DNA of 64,000 nt from assembly GCA_902462205.1 (NCBI GenBank), contig CABQAR010000009.1:1-64000 (forward strand). Direction: 5' to 3'. This stretch comes from an uncultured Dialister sp. Lineage in GTDB: Bacteria; Bacillota; Negativicutes; Veillonellales; Dialisteraceae. The notes beneath the pieces were generated by a model, which worked only from the letters and a program-made list of their open reading frames with translations, did not search any database and was not told the origin of the DNA. Below are positions 25,465 to 34,173 of the stretch, piece after piece (positions within the stretch are counted from its first letter, which is position 1; every line of letters starts with the position of its first letter). The translations under genes and the position numbers were made by a program.

Positions 25465-25493
25465 TTTACTTTTTCGAAAAAATGCGATATACT
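25465..25493 (+). promoter_or_regulatory. Promoter of the tRNA-Cys gene
   Basis: TTTACT at 25465-25470 and TATACT at 25488-25493 are exactly 17 bases apart, 18 bases ahead of the mature tRNA start. Confidence 0.75.
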
Positions 25494-25510
25494 AATCATG
25501 TTGTATATAT

Positions 25511-25585
25511 GGCGGTGTAGCCAAGTGGTAAGGCAATGGTCCGCAAGACCTGCATCCTCGTGTTCGAATCCGGGCACCGCCTCCA
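25511..25585 (+). tRNA. tRNA-Cys (GCA), with mispaired stems
   Basis: A 75-base cloverleaf. The 7-bp acceptor stem is perfect (GGCGGTG with CACCGCC), the D arm pairs GCC with GGC, the anticodon loop is CCGCAAG with anticodon GCA, and U73-CCA is encoded (25582-25585). U73 and the GCA anticodon are the main identity elements for CysRS. Two stems are damaged: in the anticodon stem pairs 27-43 and 28-42 are A-G and T-T, and in the T stem pairs 51-63 and 52-62 are G-G and T-C. A good promoter and terminator suggest it is transcribed. It may be a weak or duplicate tRNA, or a decaying copy. Confidence 0.8.
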
Positions 25586-25593
25586 AGACAGGG

Positions 25594-25630
25594 CTGTGAT
25601 GATTTTCAGGAATCATCGCAGTTTTATTTT
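25594..25630 (+). terminator. Terminator of the tRNA-Cys gene
   Basis: A stem of GATGATT with AATCATC, extended by CTG/CAG, encloses a 6-base loop and is followed by TTTTATTTT. Confidence 0.85.
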
Positions 25631-25632
25631 GC

Positions 25633-25664
25633 AAAAAATCCGCCTGCAGCATTCACAGGCGGAT
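25633..25664 (-). terminator. Terminator of the AEC transporter pair
   Basis: On the minus strand ATCCGCCTG pairs with CAGGCGGAT around a 9-base loop and is followed by six T. It lies 20 bases past the downstream AEC gene. Confidence 0.88.
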
Positions 25665-25683
25665 CAGCATGGTTCATATTTTA

Positions 25684-26658
25684 TCATACAGGGAACAGGA
25701 GACGCGCCGCATAGATGGCGCCTGTCATGGTGATGCAGGAAAGAAACGTGGTCATCATGACGATTTCTGTGGCGAAATCCTCATGGTTGTGGAATTCGAC
25801 GGCGTAAAGCACGGAATTGACAGGAGCCGGAACGGAAGCCATGATGAAAATCGTCTGGGAGACGATGGGCGAAAACGGATGTCCTGTCAGTGCCCATATA
25901 TTGATCAGCGTCCACGCGCAGGCAGGGCCTAAGATAAGTCTGACGAAACAGGCGATCCATGCGTCAGGATCTCCGAAGGAAATCTTGGACCGGTGAATCT
26001 GCATGCCGAGAGCCATCATGACGATGGCCACCAGCGCGGAGGAGCAGTTCTGTAGGATCGGCCAGATGAAGGTGCCTGTCAGGTCCAGATGCAGAAGCTT
26101 GACGATGAAAGCGGCGGCCAGCGTATAAATCACGGGCATGCGGAGGACGACCATGAGCGCGTCATGGGGAGAAAGGGTTCCTTTTCCCGCCTGATACAGA
26201 CCGAGCGTATTCTGGAACATATTCATCTGAACGAGGATAATCGTGCTGGCGGCACCGGCTTCTGCCAGATAAGGAGTCTGTCCGCCAGTGATGTAAGGAG
26301 CGTTGGAAAAAACAAGGGCGATAAGGGCGATGCCGATATTCCCCGCATTGGAAAACATCGTACCGTTCTTAAAGGCTTCTTTTTTTGAAGAATCCCAGTT
26401 CCTTATTTTTGCGGTCAGCGTGCCGAGGACGCCCAATAGAATCATGATGGCCATGGCTAAGAGGAAGACATGGAACAGGGAGAAATCAATATCCGCCACG
26501 CAGATGCTGTAAAAAATAAAACAGGGGAGGATGATGTAGAAGGTCAGCTTCGTCAGGGAATTGACGTCCAGCCTGAATTTGCAGTCCATGGAGTAACCGA
26601 TGGCGACAAAAATGAGAAGCGGAAGGATATTATCCGTAATGATCTGTAAAAATGCCAT
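25684..26658 (-). CDS. AEC (auxin efflux carrier) family transporter, copy 1
   Basis: A 324-residue membrane protein with about ten hydrophobic segments in two five-helix halves. The N-terminal helix runs into YSMDCKFRLDVNSLTKLTFY, and NAGNIGIALIALVF near residue 115 is the conserved crossover region of the family. The family exports or takes up organic anions such as malate; the substrate is unknown here. The start at 26658 follows GGGGGTGTA. The gene begins 2 bases after the stop of copy 2, so the two form an operon. Confidence 0.85.
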   Translation of the reverse strand: MAFLQIITDNILPLLIFVAIGYSMDCKFRLDVNSLTKLTFYIILPCFIFYSICVADIDFSLFHVFLLAMAIMILLGVLGTLTAKIRNWDSSKKEAFKNGTMFSNAGNIGIALIALVFSNAPYITGGQTPYLAEAGAASTIILVQMNMFQNTLGLYQAGKGTLSPHDALMVVLRMPVIYTLAAAFIVKLLHLDLTGTFIWPILQNCSSALVAIVMMALGMQIHRSKISFGDPDAWIACFVRLILGPACAWTLINIWALTGHPFSPIVSQTIFIMASVPAPVNSVLYAVEFHNHEDFATEIVMMTTFLSCITMTGAIYAARLLFPV

Positions 26659-26660
26659 GA

Positions 26661-27629
26661 TTACACCCCCGCCGGAAATAAATACTGGGCAAGCCATATG
26701 GCAGCGGTCATCGTGATGATGCCGGTTATCGAGCTGTACATGACGGATTGTGTGATCAGCTCGGGCTGGTTATCGAAATCGACGGAAAAAAGAATCAGGG
26801 AAAACGACGAGGGAACGGCCGCATAGATGAAGAATACCTGCGCCGACACGGGCGGAAGGACGCGGATCACCATGATGATTAAAAACGCCATGAGGGGAGA
26901 CAGGAGCAGCTTATTCACGATGGCTCCAAGCGTGAACAGGTCAGGCCTGCCGAACCGGGAACGATGGATCTGAGCGCCTGCGGTGATGGTGACGAGGATG
27001 ATGAATGCACCGTTGAAATGGACGAGGACGGACCAGAGGAATGTGCTTTCCAGATGGAATCCGGAGGCTCTGGCGAGGACGGCGGCAAGCACCGCGTATA
27101 CGGCGGGCATGGAAATGATGAATTTGAGAATCCCCGGAAAGAATGATTCTTTGCTGCCGATCAGGGAAGCGCCCAATGTGTTGATGGCGATATTCATCAG
27201 GATGAGGAGCAGGATGATGGTTCCCCGTGCTTCATCCAGATAAGGTGTATCACTATCGACAAGATAAGGAGCATGGGAAAAAATCATCAGAATCAGTGTG
27301 ACTCCGATATTTCCCGCATTGGACAGCGTGGACAGTGCACGGAAAGCCCTCGCCTTGCCGCCTGAAAAGCCAAAAATGCGGGCGGTGATGAAAGCGATGA
27401 CGGAATCAGCGAACAGGAGGAAAAGCGCGGCCGGAAAAAGGAAAAAGGCCGTGGAATCGGGCTGATACAGGTACATGCTGTAAAAAATAAAGCAGGGAAG
27501 CACGACACGGGTCGTCAGTTTGGAATAGGTATTCAAATCAAGTTTGAATTTGGAATCCATAATCCACCCGGCGGCTAAAAACGCCATAAGGGGAAGGATA
27601 TCGTTCCATAGGATCTGTAAAAGAATCAT
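26661..27629 (-). CDS. AEC family transporter, copy 2
   Basis: A 322-residue paralogue of the next gene, aligned over its whole length: ILWNDILPLMAFLAAGW matches IITDNILPLLIFVAIGY, and NAGNIGVTLILMIFSHAPYL matches NAGNIGIALIALVFSNAPYI. The start at 27629 aligns with that of copy 1; other in-frame ATGs upstream (27644, 27731) have no better ribosome site. Ten membrane helices. The two copies may differ in substrate or may form a heteromer, which is inference. Confidence 0.83.
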   Translation of the reverse strand: MILLQILWNDILPLMAFLAAGWIMDSKFKLDLNTYSKLTTRVVLPCFIFYSMYLYQPDSTAFFLFPAALFLLFADSVIAFITARIFGFSGGKARAFRALSTLSNAGNIGVTLILMIFSHAPYLVDSDTPYLDEARGTIILLLILMNIAINTLGASLIGSKESFFPGILKFIISMPAVYAVLAAVLARASGFHLESTFLWSVLVHFNGAFIILVTITAGAQIHRSRFGRPDLFTLGAIVNKLLLSPLMAFLIIMVIRVLPPVSAQVFFIYAAVPSSFSLILFSVDFDNQPELITQSVMYSSITGIITMTAAIWLAQYLFPAGV

Positions 27630-27772
27630 AAGGCTCACTTTCATGAAGGAAATCATTTTATTGTTATCTTTTAGTATACAACGGATGGAAAAAGGATGAC
27701 AGGGGAAACAGGGAAAATAAAACAGAATCATCCTTTCCGTATGATGGGTTACGTGAGGGAATGGAGAAAAAT

Positions 27773-27804
27773 AAAAAGCGCCACTATGATGAAGTGACGC
27801 TTTT
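27773..27804 (-). terminator. Terminator of the MoxR operon
   Basis: On the minus strand AAAAGCG..CACT pairs with AGTG..CGCTTTTT, followed by ATTTTT, shortly after the transglutaminase stop codon. Confidence 0.85.
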
Positions 27805-27816
27805 CGTAAAAAGATT

Positions 27817-30129
27817 TCATAATTTATCTTTTAATCGGAACAGCCATTTTTCTTTTCCTTTCAGGTGGGAAAGGCAATTCTTACGGATCTGCGCCAGAAT
27901 CTGCACTGCTTCCTTCTGTTTTTCCGCAGATAAGGGAGTCCGGCTGAATTTCGCTTCTGTCAGAATGGAAATAAAGCGGTCGAAACGGACAAATCGATCG
28001 TCGGCGGAAACGCGTTCCACCCAGCACTTATAGCTCTCCTGTTTCGCATATCCCGCCCATGCGGCCAGACGTTCCGCATAGCGGATGGCTTCGTTGAAGG
28101 CAGAAGGATCCGTCGTTGCCTTCTGAAGGAGGGAGGGGACGGCCAGCAGACGTTTCCGAAGGAAATAAGCCGCAGCGCCTGCGACGAGGGCAGAAAAGAG
28201 GAATATGTACAGGAATCCCCATGAGTAGGATGTCTGCTGCATCTGGGGCTGTATATCCGGGTTGAGATGCGGAGGCTGCTGTTGAGGCACGCTTTCCTTC
28301 TGCTGCGGCGTTTTTGTATCTGTACCGGAGGATTGTCCCGGATTTTCATTCTTTGGCGGCGTGTCATCCTTTTTGGCATTTCTTTTCCGCTCGGCAGGAG
28401 GCGTGAAAGGATCTTCTGTTTCTTCTATGCCGGGCGTCATTTCACAGGGACGCCACCCTATGCCGTCCACGTAGACTTCCGCCCATGCATGGGCGTGGCG
28501 GTCCGTGATGGAAAGGAAATGGAGCCCGTGCGTGACAGACGCGTGATTGATTTCCTGCGAGCTGACGGTCAGTCCTGAAACGTAGCGGGCGGGGATTCCG
28601 GCGGCACGGAGCATCATGACGGCGGCAGAAGCGAAATATGTGCAGTAGCCTTCTTTCCTTTCTGTCAGGAAATAGGAAATGAAGTCCTTGTCAGCCGGCA
28701 CCTTTCCGGGATGGGTGCTGTATGTGTAATTTGCTGACAAAAACTGACGGACCGTTCTGACCCATTCCCGTTTCTCCTCGTCTGTTACCGCTTGCGGCAC
28801 GGGAAGGAGGGCAGAAATACGCTGCCGGATTTCCGGCGGAACATCGAGATAATTTTTGTAAACGAAATCACGGTACAGCTTTTCTCCCTGCTTATAAGTC
28901 AGATAGTACGGGTCAGAGGAACGCGCATCAGACAGGAAAGAACGGGCGGCGCCTGCGGGGAAACGCCAGAGATAGGTCGTATATATTTTTTCCTTATTTC
29001 CTCGCGGAGAACGGTCGAATATGAAAATATCCGAGCCAAAGCTGGCGTTATAAGGAATCAGGTAGTAAGGCGTCTTTCCGTAAATGGCGGCCACGGAGAA
29101 ATCCTGCTTGAGGGATTCGGCAGGGAGCGGCGTGTCCATGTAGTTGCCGAGACCGGTGAGAAGAGATTCGTTGCGCACGATTGTTTCCATAAGCCATGCG
29201 CTCTGGTCATACCATTCTCCCTGATTCTGTTCAAACAGTTTTTTCTGTCCCGTATAGACAGCGTCAGGCAGGTCTTCCCAGCGGCTCGATTCATACCGCC
29301 CGCTTACGCGGCTGCGGAGATAGAGGCGGCGGTCCGCATCGGCGGCCTGTATATCCGCAGCCGCACGTCCCGTATAATGGATGCCGTCCACATTTCCAAG
29401 GCGGACCCGCTCATCAGAACCGATACCGACGGTGCTCATCGCGTTTCCCGCATGGAAGAAGGAATCCTCCGGATCGGTCAGGGAGAGAATGGATTCCTGC
29501 ATGGAAGAAAAGAATTTCGGCTGCACATAGCTGCTTTCGGGGATCAGCACCAGCGAGGCCGTTCCGATCAGGCAGGCGGAAATAAAAGCGGCTGTTCTGC
29601 ATTTCTCCGAAGAAAGAAGGGAAATCTGGTAAGCGGCGATGAGGATCAGGTCGTACACCGGAGTTTCCAGACCGAAGTAAAAACAGAGAAAGGCGGAAAG
29701 AAGGGCGGCGATACCGCAGAGCAAGCGGCAGATGATAGAAAAGTGGCCGCTTATGAAAAGAAAAGCGGCAAGCAGGACAAAGAAAAATTCCGCATATCCG
29801 GTCCCTCCTGACGGTATCGGCGCGGAAAGAGACAGGTCATAAGGAATCCGCAATGCCTGTATGAATGGGATGGAAGCGGTCAGGAAACTTTGGATGTACT
29901 GTCCGCTCTGCAGAAAGAACAGGAGGAAGAGAAGACAGGCACCGGAAAATAACAGGATGCGCCGTTTTCCTGCGGAAACGCGTCCGAGGAGCAGTGTGCC
30001 TGCCAGTACAAGGAGAAAAATGCAGGAAGACAGCCAAAAGGCACTGCCACTGCCGACAGACAGCAGGCAGTGGGAAGCGCCGAAAGCGCCGAGGGCGGAA
30101 ATAAGGGCATCGGACAGGATTTTTCTCAT
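27817..30129 (-). CDS. Membrane transglutaminase-like protein (TgpA type)
   Basis: A 770-residue protein. Residues 1-210 contain several membrane helices. A long extracytoplasmic part includes a transglutaminase-like domain near residues 430-560, with the catalytic Cys in REGYCTYFASAAVMML, the His in DRHAHAWAEVYVDG and the Asp of the triad just after. A Pro/Gln/Lys-rich linker, one more helix near residue 645 and a charged C-terminal region follow. It is the last gene of the MoxR-DUF58-transglutaminase set found in many bacteria, where it is thought to help envelope protein maturation; the mechanism is not settled. It overlaps the DUF58 gene by four bases. Confidence 0.87.
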   Translation of the reverse strand: MRKILSDALISALGAFGASHCLLSVGSGSAFWLSSCIFLLVLAGTLLLGRVSAGKRRILLFSGACLLFLLFFLQSGQYIQSFLTASIPFIQALRIPYDLSLSAPIPSGGTGYAEFFFVLLAAFLFISGHFSIICRLLCGIAALLSAFLCFYFGLETPVYDLILIAAYQISLLSSEKCRTAAFISACLIGTASLVLIPESSYVQPKFFSSMQESILSLTDPEDSFFHAGNAMSTVGIGSDERVRLGNVDGIHYTGRAAADIQAADADRRLYLRSRVSGRYESSRWEDLPDAVYTGQKKLFEQNQGEWYDQSAWLMETIVRNESLLTGLGNYMDTPLPAESLKQDFSVAAIYGKTPYYLIPYNASFGSDIFIFDRSPRGNKEKIYTTYLWRFPAGAARSFLSDARSSDPYYLTYKQGEKLYRDFVYKNYLDVPPEIRQRISALLPVPQAVTDEEKREWVRTVRQFLSANYTYSTHPGKVPADKDFISYFLTERKEGYCTYFASAAVMMLRAAGIPARYVSGLTVSSQEINHASVTHGLHFLSITDRHAHAWAEVYVDGIGWRPCEMTPGIEETEDPFTPPAERKRNAKKDDTPPKNENPGQSSGTDTKTPQQKESVPQQQPPHLNPDIQPQMQQTSYSWGFLYIFLFSALVAGAAAYFLRKRLLAVPSLLQKATTDPSAFNEAIRYAERLAAWAGYAKQESYKCWVERVSADDRFVRFDRFISILTEAKFSRTPLSAEKQKEAVQILAQIRKNCLSHLKGKEKWLFRLKDKL

Positions 30130-31127
30130 CTCGCACCTCCGAGCGCCCGGGTGAATCCGATTTTTCCTGCGATATCCGCCTGACTGTTTCTTTCATCCGT
30201 ACACCAGAGACGGGGATGGAGATGGGCAGGAATAAAGGGGGAAAGAGAATCCGTCAGATAACAGGTGGGAAGTCCTGACGGAACGCGTGCATCCTGAAGT
30301 GCGTGATGTCCTCCTGCGGAAAGGAAAGAAGACAGGGCGGAAATCCATTCTTCTTTTGTGCGGATAAGAGAAGAAACAGACGTACCGTTTTCCGCGCGCC
30401 AGAGGAAGGTAAACGGCTTTCCGGCGGAAAGCAGCGCCATGCCGCCGGTGAGAAGAGCGTCCCCGATCAGATCCCGGTCGTTCTCTTTTGCGGAGTAATC
30501 AGCAGCGATGGCCAGTTCGCCAGAAGAGGCAGGATAGCTGTCTCGGATATATAACTCCTCTTTCCGGGCGCTCACCTTCCAGTTGACCAGCTTCATACTG
30601 TCTCCCGGCCGGTATTCCGTGGCACCAAAATGCTCTTTCTCTTCCAATGACGGATTGGACAAAAAGGCGTGAAGCGCATCCTGAAAATTTCCCGCCAGTC
30701 TGGGCATGACGAGAACGGATGAAGAGGGAATGGGCAGATGGAAGCGCACCAGACGGAACGGATCGGAAATGATGAGCTCAAAATCCTCTAACAGGATCTG
30801 TCCGCAATGGGGAACAGGGAAGGAAAAGAGGAAATCAGAATCGGAAGAGGCGGAAAGCGCATAATCCTTCGAACGGGCGGACACGTTCAAAAAAGAAAGA
30901 AACGGCCCTGCAAGAGAAAGAGTGACTCCGATTTCCTTTTCCCGTTCCGCTCTTTCCGGATGGTGGAGGGAAACCTTTATCCTGTTTTTTGCGTAAAAAG
31001 CGGCAGCGATTCCGAGGATAGGGGTGATGAGCAGGATGAGCCCAAGAAGGAAAGCGGCATACAGATCATAGACGATCATGAAAAGCAGGGCGCAGACCGC
31101 AGCGATCAGAAAAGCGATACGGTTCAT
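30126..31127 (-). CDS. DUF58 domain-containing protein
   Basis: A 333-residue protein. Two N-terminal membrane helices (about 5-45) are followed by a long beta-rich region, and DUF58 proper at about residues 190-215 with GATEYRPGDSMKLVNWKVSA and LYIRDSYPASSGELAIA. DUF58 proteins often carry a vWA-like fold and are always near MoxR ATPases. It lies between the MoxR and transglutaminase genes, starting right after the MoxR stop and overlapping the transglutaminase start by four bases. Role presumed to be a MoxR client or adaptor. Confidence 0.87.
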   Translation of the reverse strand: MNRIAFLIAAVCALLFMIVYDLYAAFLLGLILLITPILGIAAAFYAKNRIKVSLHHPERAEREKEIGVTLSLAGPFLSFLNVSARSKDYALSASSDSDFLFSFPVPHCGQILLEDFELIISDPFRLVRFHLPIPSSSVLVMPRLAGNFQDALHAFLSNPSLEEKEHFGATEYRPGDSMKLVNWKVSARKEELYIRDSYPASSGELAIAADYSAKENDRDLIGDALLTGGMALLSAGKPFTFLWRAENGTSVSSLIRTKEEWISALSSFLSAGGHHALQDARVPSGLPTCYLTDSLSPFIPAHLHPRLWCTDERNSQADIAGKIGFTRALGGAR

Positions 31128-32063
31128 TTATTCCTCCGAAAGAGAAGGGAGCGGAAGCGTGCTGATGATTTCGTGCAAGACGGTTTCTGCGGTTTTTCCT
31201 GCAAAATGGGCATCCCCAGTAAGCGTGATCCGGTGGGACAGGGTATACGGAATGACCTCGGAAATATCATCAGGGACGGCATAAGAACGGCCTGCCATCA
31301 GCGCGGCGGCACGGGTCATCGCGGCCAGCGCCATCGTACCGCGGGGGGAAATGCCGAGTGAAATATCGGGATGGTTCCTTGTAGCGGCGGACAGCTCCGC
31401 CATATAGCGATACAGGCTGTCATCCACATGGATACGGGTAACCTCGCCGCGCAGACGGGCAAGCTGTTCTGCCGTCATGACCGGCTGTACCGCGGATAAG
31501 TCGTGATTCCCTTTCAGGATGCGTATTTCATCATCCTTTGACGGATAGCCCACGGTGATACGGATCATGAAACGGTCCGTCTGTGACTCGGGAAGCTCCT
31601 GCGTTCCCGATGAGCCGAACGGATTCTGTGTAGCCATGACGATAAACGGCTGGGGGACATCATACGTCTTTCCATCTACGGACAATTTTCCCTCCTGCAT
31701 GACTTCCAGTAATGCGGACTGCGTTTTCGGGGAAGCGCGGTTGATTTCATCGGCAAGGAAAAAATTCGTCATTGCCGCACCGGGCATATAGCGGAATGAT
31801 CCGGTTTCCCTGTCATACATGGAAAAGCCGGTGATATCGGAGGGAAGCACATCCGGCGTGAACTGGAGGCGTTTGTAGGCCAGCCCCAGCACGCGCGTGA
31901 AAGCGACGGCGATGGTGGTTTTTCCCACGCCGGGGATATCGTCGATGAGGATGTGGCCGCCTGCCAGGATGGCGGTGAGAATCCGGCGGAGCACATCATT
32001 TTTTCCATAAACGGCCTTTTGCGTTTCTGCAAGGACAGAAGCAATGATTTCTTTTGTATCCAT
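31128..32063 (-). CDS. MoxR family AAA+ ATPase
   Basis: A 311-residue AAA+ ATPase. Walker A is GVGKTTIAVAF near residue 45, Walker B is FFLADEINRASPKTQ near 105, and the sensor 1 segment FIVMATQNPFGSSGTQELPE follows near residue 145. The lid domain carries GISPRGTMALAAM. MoxR proteins act as chaperone-like ATPases for envelope or metal-cofactor maturation. It is the first gene of the three-gene operon. AAGAAGAAGG precedes the start, and TATAAT at about 32097-32102 (minus) is a candidate -10 box. Confidence 0.92.
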   Translation of the reverse strand: MDTKEIIASVLAETQKAVYGKNDVLRRILTAILAGGHILIDDIPGVGKTTIAVAFTRVLGLAYKRLQFTPDVLPSDITGFSMYDRETGSFRYMPGAAMTNFFLADEINRASPKTQSALLEVMQEGKLSVDGKTYDVPQPFIVMATQNPFGSSGTQELPESQTDRFMIRITVGYPSKDDEIRILKGNHDLSAVQPVMTAEQLARLRGEVTRIHVDDSLYRYMAELSAATRNHPDISLGISPRGTMALAAMTRAAALMAGRSYAVPDDISEVIPYTLSHRITLTGDAHFAGKTAETVLHEIISTLPLPSLSEE

Positions 32064-32134
32064 AAGTACCTTCTTCTTTCTTTATTTATACTTATTTATT
32101 ATACAACCGATGGTAAGCAGGAGAAAAAGGCAAT

Positions 32135-32169
32135 AAAAAAGGCAGTGACAGAAATTCCGTCACTGCCTT
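32135..32169 (-). terminator. Ferritin gene terminator
   Basis: On the minus strand AAGGCAGTGAC pairs with GTCACTGCCTT around a short loop and is followed by TTTTTTATT, 18 bases beyond the ferritin stop codon. Confidence 0.92.
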
Positions 32170-32187
32170 CGTTACTTATTTGTCAGA

Positions 32188-32676
32188 TTATCTGGAAGCC
32201 AGATGCTTGTCAAACATGCGGATGAGTGCTTCATCATCCTTAGCTGCCTGGAAGCCTGCCACGTTGTCACGTGCATTGACCTCTTCCTCAACCTGTTCAT
32301 TGATGTACCACTGCAGGAAGATTTCAGTTTCCAGATCGCCTTCTTCACGAGCGAGCTTGAAAATCTTGCGGATGGAAGCGGAAACAGCTTCTTCATGGGA
32401 CAGGGAATCCTTTGCAACTTCCAGCGGCTTGGAGTAGTGCTTTTCTACGCCTTCTACCGGCAGGAAATCAACAACGCCGTCTCTGTCTTCGATATAACCG
32501 ATCAGCTTCAGCGCATGGGCTCTTTCTTCCTCATACTGCTTGTCCAGCCATTTTGCATAGCCGTTCAGAGAAATGGTCTTCATATCGTGGGACATGGAAC
32601 GATAGAGATAACCGGAAGCGAATTCCATATTAACCTGTGCAACTAAAGCTTTCAGAAGTTTGTTAGATAATTTCAT
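32188..32676 (-). CDS. Ferritin
   Basis: A 162-residue non-haem ferritin of the FtnA type. The ferroxidase ligands fall in EFASGYLY (Glu at about 18), DKQYEEERAHALKL (Glu and His near 50-53) and the QWYINEQVEEEVN stretch (Glu near 128). It forms a 24-subunit shell that oxidises and stores iron. The length is typical. AAAGGAGAAA precedes the start. A clear promoter lies at 32732-32760, and a terminator follows, so it is a single-gene unit. Confidence 0.94.
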   Translation of the reverse strand: MKLSNKLLKALVAQVNMEFASGYLYRSMSHDMKTISLNGYAKWLDKQYEEERAHALKLIGYIEDRDGVVDFLPVEGVEKHYSKPLEVAKDSLSHEEAVSASIRKIFKLAREEGDLETEIFLQWYINEQVEEEVNARDNVAGFQAAKDDEALIRMFDKHLASR

Positions 32677-32731
32677 GATTTTTCTCCTTTTCTAATAAAT
32701 CTTTATTTTCATAATAACTTTCTATGACTCA

Positions 32732-32760
32732 ACTATAACATAGATAAATGTCGATGTAAA
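32732..32760 (-). promoter_or_regulatory. Ferritin gene promoter
   Basis: TTTACA (32760-32755) and TATAGT (32737-32732) lie 17 bases apart on the minus strand. No obvious iron-box palindrome was recognised around it. Confidence 0.7.
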
Positions 32761-32869
32761 GAGAAAAAGGAAAAGAAATACAAAGAATTTGTCTATAACG
32801 GACGGCCATGCCGATCTGTAAATATATGCTACAATAAATAAAACAGGAATCTTTCATGGAGGAACGCGT

Positions 32870-33844
32870 ATGAAAAAGAAAATCATCGTCATAACCACGG
32901 GCGGAACCATCGCCATGAAAAAAGACGAAAAGACCGGCGGACTCGTGCCGGCTGTTTCAGGAGAAGATCTGGCGGCGGCAGTTCCGGGTCTTTCAGAGGC
33001 GGCTGCCGTCGAAGTCGTGGAATTTGCCAACGTGCCCAGCGGATGGATGACGGCAGAAAAAATGTTTGAACTGTCTCAGCTGATTGACCGGCTGGCAGAA
33101 GAAAACAGAGCGGACGGATTCGTCGTGACCCATGGGACAGACACGCTGGAAGAAACAGCTTTCTTTTTAGATGCATCCCTTCGGACAGAAAAGCTTGTGT
33201 GTGTCACCGGTGCCATGCGTGGGGCCTCCGCCTTGAGCGCAGACGGTCCGGAGAATATTCTATCTGCCGTCCGTGTGGCGGCAGATGGCGGATCAGAAGG
33301 AAAAGGCGTCACAGTCTGCCTGACAGACCGCATCTATGCAGCGTGGGACGTGACAAAAGTCCATACAACGAATCCCGACACCTTCCGTGATCTGAATTAT
33401 GGCCCGATAGGAACCGTTTACAGCGAGCGGATCATTTACGGAAGAATACCCGTCATCCACCCGAAAATCCATCCTCAGCATATCGAACCGTCTGTATGGC
33501 TCTTTACCTGCTGGTCAGGAATGGATGGAGACATCCTCCTTTCTGCGAAGGGAAAGGCGAAAGGCGTCGTGGTGGACGGACTGGGCTGCGGCAATGTGCC
33601 GCCGAAATGCAGGGAAGCCATCCTTTCGCTGCGGGAAGCCGGCATTCCTGTCGTGCTGACCACAAGAGTGCCGACCGGAAGCGTCATGGAAGAATACAGC
33701 TATGACGGAAGCGCCCTTTCCATGAAAGACAGCGGCATCATCCTCGGAGGAACCCTTTCCGCTTGGAAAGCAAGACTCCTGCTCACACTTGCCTTAGGAA
33801 AAACAAGGGACAACAAAGAAATCCGGACTTATTTTGAAATATGA
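32870..33844 (+). CDS. L-asparaginase, type I/II family
   Basis: A 324-residue asparaginase. ITTGGTIAMKKDE at residues 8-20 holds the first catalytic Thr (Thr13). VVTHGTDTLEETAFFLD near 86-100 holds the second Thr-Asp pair. There is no signal peptide, so the enzyme is probably cytoplasmic. It converts asparagine to aspartate, which anaerobes can turn to fumarate. CATGGAGGAAC gives a strong ribosome site, and TGCTACAAT near 32830 looks like an extended -10 promoter. Confidence 0.9.
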   Translation: MKKKIIVITTGGTIAMKKDEKTGGLVPAVSGEDLAAAVPGLSEAAAVEVVEFANVPSGWMTAEKMFELSQLIDRLAEENRADGFVVTHGTDTLEETAFFLDASLRTEKLVCVTGAMRGASALSADGPENILSAVRVAADGGSEGKGVTVCLTDRIYAAWDVTKVHTTNPDTFRDLNYGPIGTVYSERIIYGRIPVIHPKIHPQHIEPSVWLFTCWSGMDGDILLSAKGKAKGVVVDGLGCGNVPPKCREAILSLREAGIPVVLTTRVPTGSVMEEYSYDGSALSMKDSGIILGGTLSAWKARLLLTLALGKTRDNKEIRTYFEI

Positions 33845-33863
33845 CCGGGCATGAGAAATACCC

Positions 33864-33892
33864 TTGACATATCCTGCTTTACTCAATATAAT
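33864..33892 (+). promoter_or_regulatory. Consensus promoter of the tRNA-Ser gene
   Basis: A perfect TTGACA (33864-33869) and a perfect TATAAT (33887-33892) are separated by 17 bases, upstream of the tRNA. Confidence 0.93.
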
Positions 33893-33959
33893 AAATAAGT
33901 CAGTCAGCGACTGACAAACTGAATAAGGTTGCCGGCCGAAAGACCGGGGAAAAACCAGT

Positions 33960-34051
33960 GGAGAGGTGTCCGAGCGGTTTAAGGTGCATGATTGGAAATC
34001 ATGTTGCCGGCGAATACCGGCACGGGGGTTCGAATCCCCCTCTCTCCGCCA
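33960..34051 (+). tRNA. tRNA-Ser (GGA)
   Basis: A class II tRNA of 92 bases with the long variable arm of serine tRNAs. The acceptor is GGAGAGG with TCTCTCC (one G-U), the anticodon stem-loop carries GGA in ATTGGAAAT, the variable arm forms GCCGG/CCGGC, and the T arm GGGGG/CCCCC closes on G73 and an encoded CCA. It reads UCC/UCU codons. It abuts the phage integrase gene, so its 3' part is the likely integration site. Confidence 0.96.
34020..34051 (+). other. Probable prophage attachment site (attL) in tRNA-Ser
   Basis: The T arm and 3' end of tRNA-Ser lie immediately before the prophage, whose integrase gene is the first phage gene. Tyrosine recombinases commonly use tRNA 3' ends and leave the tRNA intact. 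The matching repeat at the far end of the prophage lies beyond the window, so the core sequence cannot be defined. Confidence 0.6.
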
Positions 34052-34060
34052 CGAAAGCAG

Positions 34061-34088
34061 AGCCTGTCGAATAAGACAGGCTTTTTTG
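34061..34088 (+). terminator. tRNA-Ser terminator
   Basis: AGCCTGTC pairs with GACAGGCT around a 6-base loop and is followed by five further T. Confidence 0.93.
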
Positions 34089-34173
34089 TTTTGCAAAAAT
34101 GGCAAGAAAAAACTATCGCATGTTATTTTCTTACGATAGTTTTACGATAATTTGTTTTCAGATTTGTTTTTAT

